This document shows, in pieces, positions 62,284 to 64,000 of a DNA stretch of 64,000 nucleotides. Both the position numbers and the translations under genes were made by a program. The first letter of the stretch is position 1; the number at the start of each line of letters is the position of its first letter. The notes under the pieces are model-generated. The model did not search any database. It worked only from the letters and a program-made list of their open reading frames with translations, and was not told where the DNA came from. Source of the stretch: Mycolicibacter longobardus (lineage in GTDB: Bacteria > Actinomycetota > Actinomycetes > Mycobacteriales > Mycobacteriaceae); NCBI RefSeq assembly GCF_002102265.1, contig NZ_LQPG01000010.1, forward strand, positions 124,001 through 188,000, given 5' to 3'.

Positions 62284-62940
62284 TCAGCCGGAGCCGGCCT
62301 GGCCCAGCCAATCGGCGAGCGAGCGCCCGGCGTCCAGAACGTGTTGCTCGGCGATGGCCCGCGACGCCTCGGCGTCCCCGTCGGCCAGCGCAGCGACGAG
62401 CTTGCGGTGGTCTTCCAGCGAATGGTGCTCATGTTCGGGGAACACGGTCAGGAAGTTCGTCGGCACCACCCGTGCCGCATGGCGGATCTGGATGAGCAGC
62501 TGCGGCGAGTGGGCGGCGCGGTGAATCTCCTGATGGAAGTGCCAGTTGGCGTCCCCGATGCCGTCGGAACCGCGCAGCGACTCGACCTCGGCCACCAGTG
62601 CGCGTAGGTGCTTGACGTCTTCGGGGGTGAGCCGCTCGGCTGCCCACGCCGCGGCCTGGCCGGTCAGCACGCCCAGGATGGTGAAGCTGTCCAGGACGTC
62701 CTCGGGGCGTATCCCGATCACCGTCACACCGCTGCGCGGCGCCACCTGCACCAGCCCTTCGTAGGACAGTTCCAGCAGCGCCTCGCGGACGGGGGTGCGG
62801 CTGGTGGCGAACTCCGCGGTGATCGCGTCCAGGTCGAGGCGGGTGCCGGGGGCCAGTGCGCCGGTGAGAATGCGGTTGCGCAGCTCACGTGCGGCGCGCT
62901 CGCGCACGGTGCCGCCGATGTCGACGTTGTTGGCCGTCAC
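62284..62940 (-). CDS. GntR/FadR-family regulator
   Basis: A 218-residue regulator. The winged helix is VRERAARELRNRILTGALAPGTRL with FATSRTPVREALLELSYEGLV as recognition helix, the GntR consensus. The C-terminal all-helical FCD domain has the metal-type histidines in NWHFHQEIHRAA and EHEHHSLEDHRKL. It is divergent from the flavin monooxygenase gene, with a striking palindrome between them. The GTG at 62940 is chosen so that the reading starts at the family N-terminus. Confidence 0.9.
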   Translation of the reverse strand: MTANNVDIGGTVRERAARELRNRILTGALAPGTRLDLDAITAEFATSRTPVREALLELSYEGLVQVAPRSGVTVIGIRPEDVLDSFTILGVLTGQAAAWAAERLTPEDVKHLRALVAEVESLRGSDGIGDANWHFHQEIHRAAHSPQLLIQIRHAARVVPTNFLTVFPEHEHHSLEDHRKLVAALADGDAEASRAIAEQHVLDAGRSLADWLGQAGSG

Positions 62941-62970
62941 GGCAGGAATGGTACACACCGAATACCACAG

Positions 62971-63003
62971 TTGATATCTGATATATCAGATGGTAGATAT
63001 CAA
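62971..63003. promoter_or_regulatory. Nested palindromic operator of the GntR/monooxygenase pair
   Basis: Two inverted repeats overlap: a perfect 16-base palindrome ATCTGATATATCAGAT (62976-62991) and the arms TTGATATCT (62971-62979) and AGATATCAA (62995-63003). The second ends two bases before the monooxygenase ATG, so binding should block its expression. Confidence 0.75.
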
Positions 63004-63005
63004 TC

Positions 63006-64000
63006 ATGACCTCCCGCACCGATCAGATGGCCCTCGTCGCCTTCATGCAAGCCGGCAACGCCTCCGTGTACGCCGGATCGTGGCGTCACCCGGCCACCGA
63101 GCACGGCTACCTCGACGCCGCCTACTACGCGAAGATCGGCCGCCAGCTCGAACAGGGCTGCTTCGACCTGATGTTCTTCGACGACCGGCTGGCGATGCCG
63201 GGCATCTACGGTGACTCGGTTGCCGAGGCGGTGCGCTACGGCGCACGGCCGGTGAAGCTGGACCTGGCCACCGTGCTCGGCGTCCTGGCCCAGGCCACCT
63301 CGAGGATCGGGCTGGGCGCGACCTACTCCACCACCTACTACGCGCCGTTTCACGTGGCGCGCACCTTCGCCACCCTCGATCACCTGTCGGGAGGGCGCGC
63401 CGCGTGGAACGTGGTCACTTCGGTCAACGACGGCGAAGCCCAGAACTTCGGCTTGGACAGCCATCTGGATCACGACGCGCGCTACGACCGCGCCGACGAA
63501 TTCCTCGACACCGTGGCCGCCCTGTGGGACAGCTGGGAGGACGACGCGATCGTGGCCGACCGGCACGCCGGCCGCTTCGCCGACCCCGACAAGGTGCACG
63601 AGCTGCGCCATCGGGGCGAGTACTTCTCGGTACGCGGGCCGCTGACCGTTCCACGGACCCCGCAGGGCCGCCCGGTCATCATCCAGGCCGGGTCCTCGGG
63701 CCGGGGGCGTGAATTCGCCTCTCGCTGGGCGGATCTGATCTTCACCGGCGACCCCGGCATCGAGGTCGCCCGCGGTCACTACGCCGACCAGAAGCAGCGC
63801 ATCGCCGACGCCGGCCGCGACCCGTCCTCGGTGAAGCTGTGCCCGATGGCCTACGCGGTGGTGGGGGAGTCCGAGGACCATGCCAAACACCGCGAGCAGG
63901 TCTTCCTCAACGACCTCGTGCACCCGATGGCCTCGCTCACCCTGCTCTCGGAGCTGATGAACTACGACTTCGCCCAGCACGACCTCGATGCCCCGATCAC
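63006..64000 (+). CDS. NtaA/SnaA-family flavin-dependent monooxygenase, 3' end cut
   Basis: The first 331 codons of a bacterial luciferase-like monooxygenase; the stop lies beyond the window. Features typical of the nitrilotriacetate/dibenzothiophene sulfone monooxygenase group are WRHPATEHGYLD near the N-terminus, CFDLMFFDDRLAMPG, ATYSTTYYAPFHVARTFATLDHLSGGRAAWNVVTS, and VIIQAGSSGRGREFASRWADLIFTG. It oxidises a small molecule with reduced FMN. Control by the divergent GntR protein suggests substrate-induced expression. Confidence 0.92.
   Translation, partial: MTSRTDQMALVAFMQAGNASVYAGSWRHPATEHGYLDAAYYAKIGRQLEQGCFDLMFFDDRLAMPGIYGDSVAEAVRYGARPVKLDLATVLGVLAQATSRIGLGATYSTTYYAPFHVARTFATLDHLSGGRAAWNVVTSVNDGEAQNFGLDSHLDHDARYDRADEFLDTVAALWDSWEDDAIVADRHAGRFADPDKVHELRHRGEYFSVRGPLTVPRTPQGRPVIIQAGSSGRGREFASRWADLIFTGDPGIEVARGHYADQKQRIADAGRDPSSVKLCPMAYAVVGESEDHAKHREQVFLNDLVHPMASLTLLSELMNYDFAQHDLDAPI

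Overview
This window is from a mycobacterial chromosome, most likely a slow-growing non-tuberculous Mycobacterium or close relative. The evidence is high-GC DNA, frequent GTG starts with 1-4 bp stop/start overlaps, TANNNT -10 elements close to start codons (leaderless mRNAs), and lineage-restricted families: a PGRS glycine-rich protein, PE/PPE proteins, ESX-5-type Esx proteins, an MPT64-like antigen and a resuscitation-promoting factor. From thrS to rarA the core gene order follows M. tuberculosis Rv2614c to Rv2559c from memory, interrupted by accessory insertions. The species cannot be named from this sequence alone.

Region 1, 1-5.2 kb, is accessory. It has a tRNA-Cys/Gly cluster and a divergent tRNA-Val, a broken copy of a gene start, a toxin-antitoxin (TA) pair, an exported PGRS protein without a PE domain, a trypsin-fold protein that has lost catalytic residues, and an MPT64 homologue. 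Region 2, 5.2-15.7 kb, is mixed metabolism: a PF10118 protein, a DedA protein, an acyl-CoA ligase, VapBC, an enoyl-CoA hydratase, an overlapping ferredoxin/regulator/membrane-protein set, a cupin/nitronate monooxygenase pair, and a hotdog thioesterase.

Region 3, 15.8-22.2 kb, is a tightly overlapping run: thrS, the Ap4A-handling HIT protein, pgsA, a PIM acyltransferase, pimA and a LemA-Nudix fusion. It joins aminoacylation with phosphatidylinositol mannoside synthesis. Region 4, 22.2-30.6 kb, is the pyridoxal phosphate locus (pdxS, tesB, pdxT), split by YefM-YoeB and VapBC modules. An ABC1 kinase, a YebC-type regulator and a sulfotransferase-like gene follow. Region 5, 30.6-46.7 kb, is core: SOS-controlled ruvCAB, gabT, a small repeat-bearing secreted protein, yajC-secD-secF, a solute-binding lipoprotein, apt, relA, ppiB, a metallo-beta-lactamase-fold hydrolase and hisS. 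SecD carries an unusual Pro/Gly repeat insertion.

Region 6, 46.7-55.7 kb, is accessory. It has a DUF559 protein, an MmpS-like secreted protein, a cyclotransferase/XRE-cupin pair divergent from an aldolase/DHDPS-family pair, a YpfJ-like protease, a four-gene PE-PPE-Esx-Esx module, and a membrane protein with a duplicated outer domain. Region 7, 55.8-64 kb, has aspS, a thioesterase, an Rpf with an AT-rich upstream region, a DUF3097 gene, an NDMA-type alcohol dehydrogenase, rarA, and a GntR regulator divergent from a flavin monooxygenase cut by the window edge. Several strong inverted repeats next to regulators and TA genes are listed as candidate operators.
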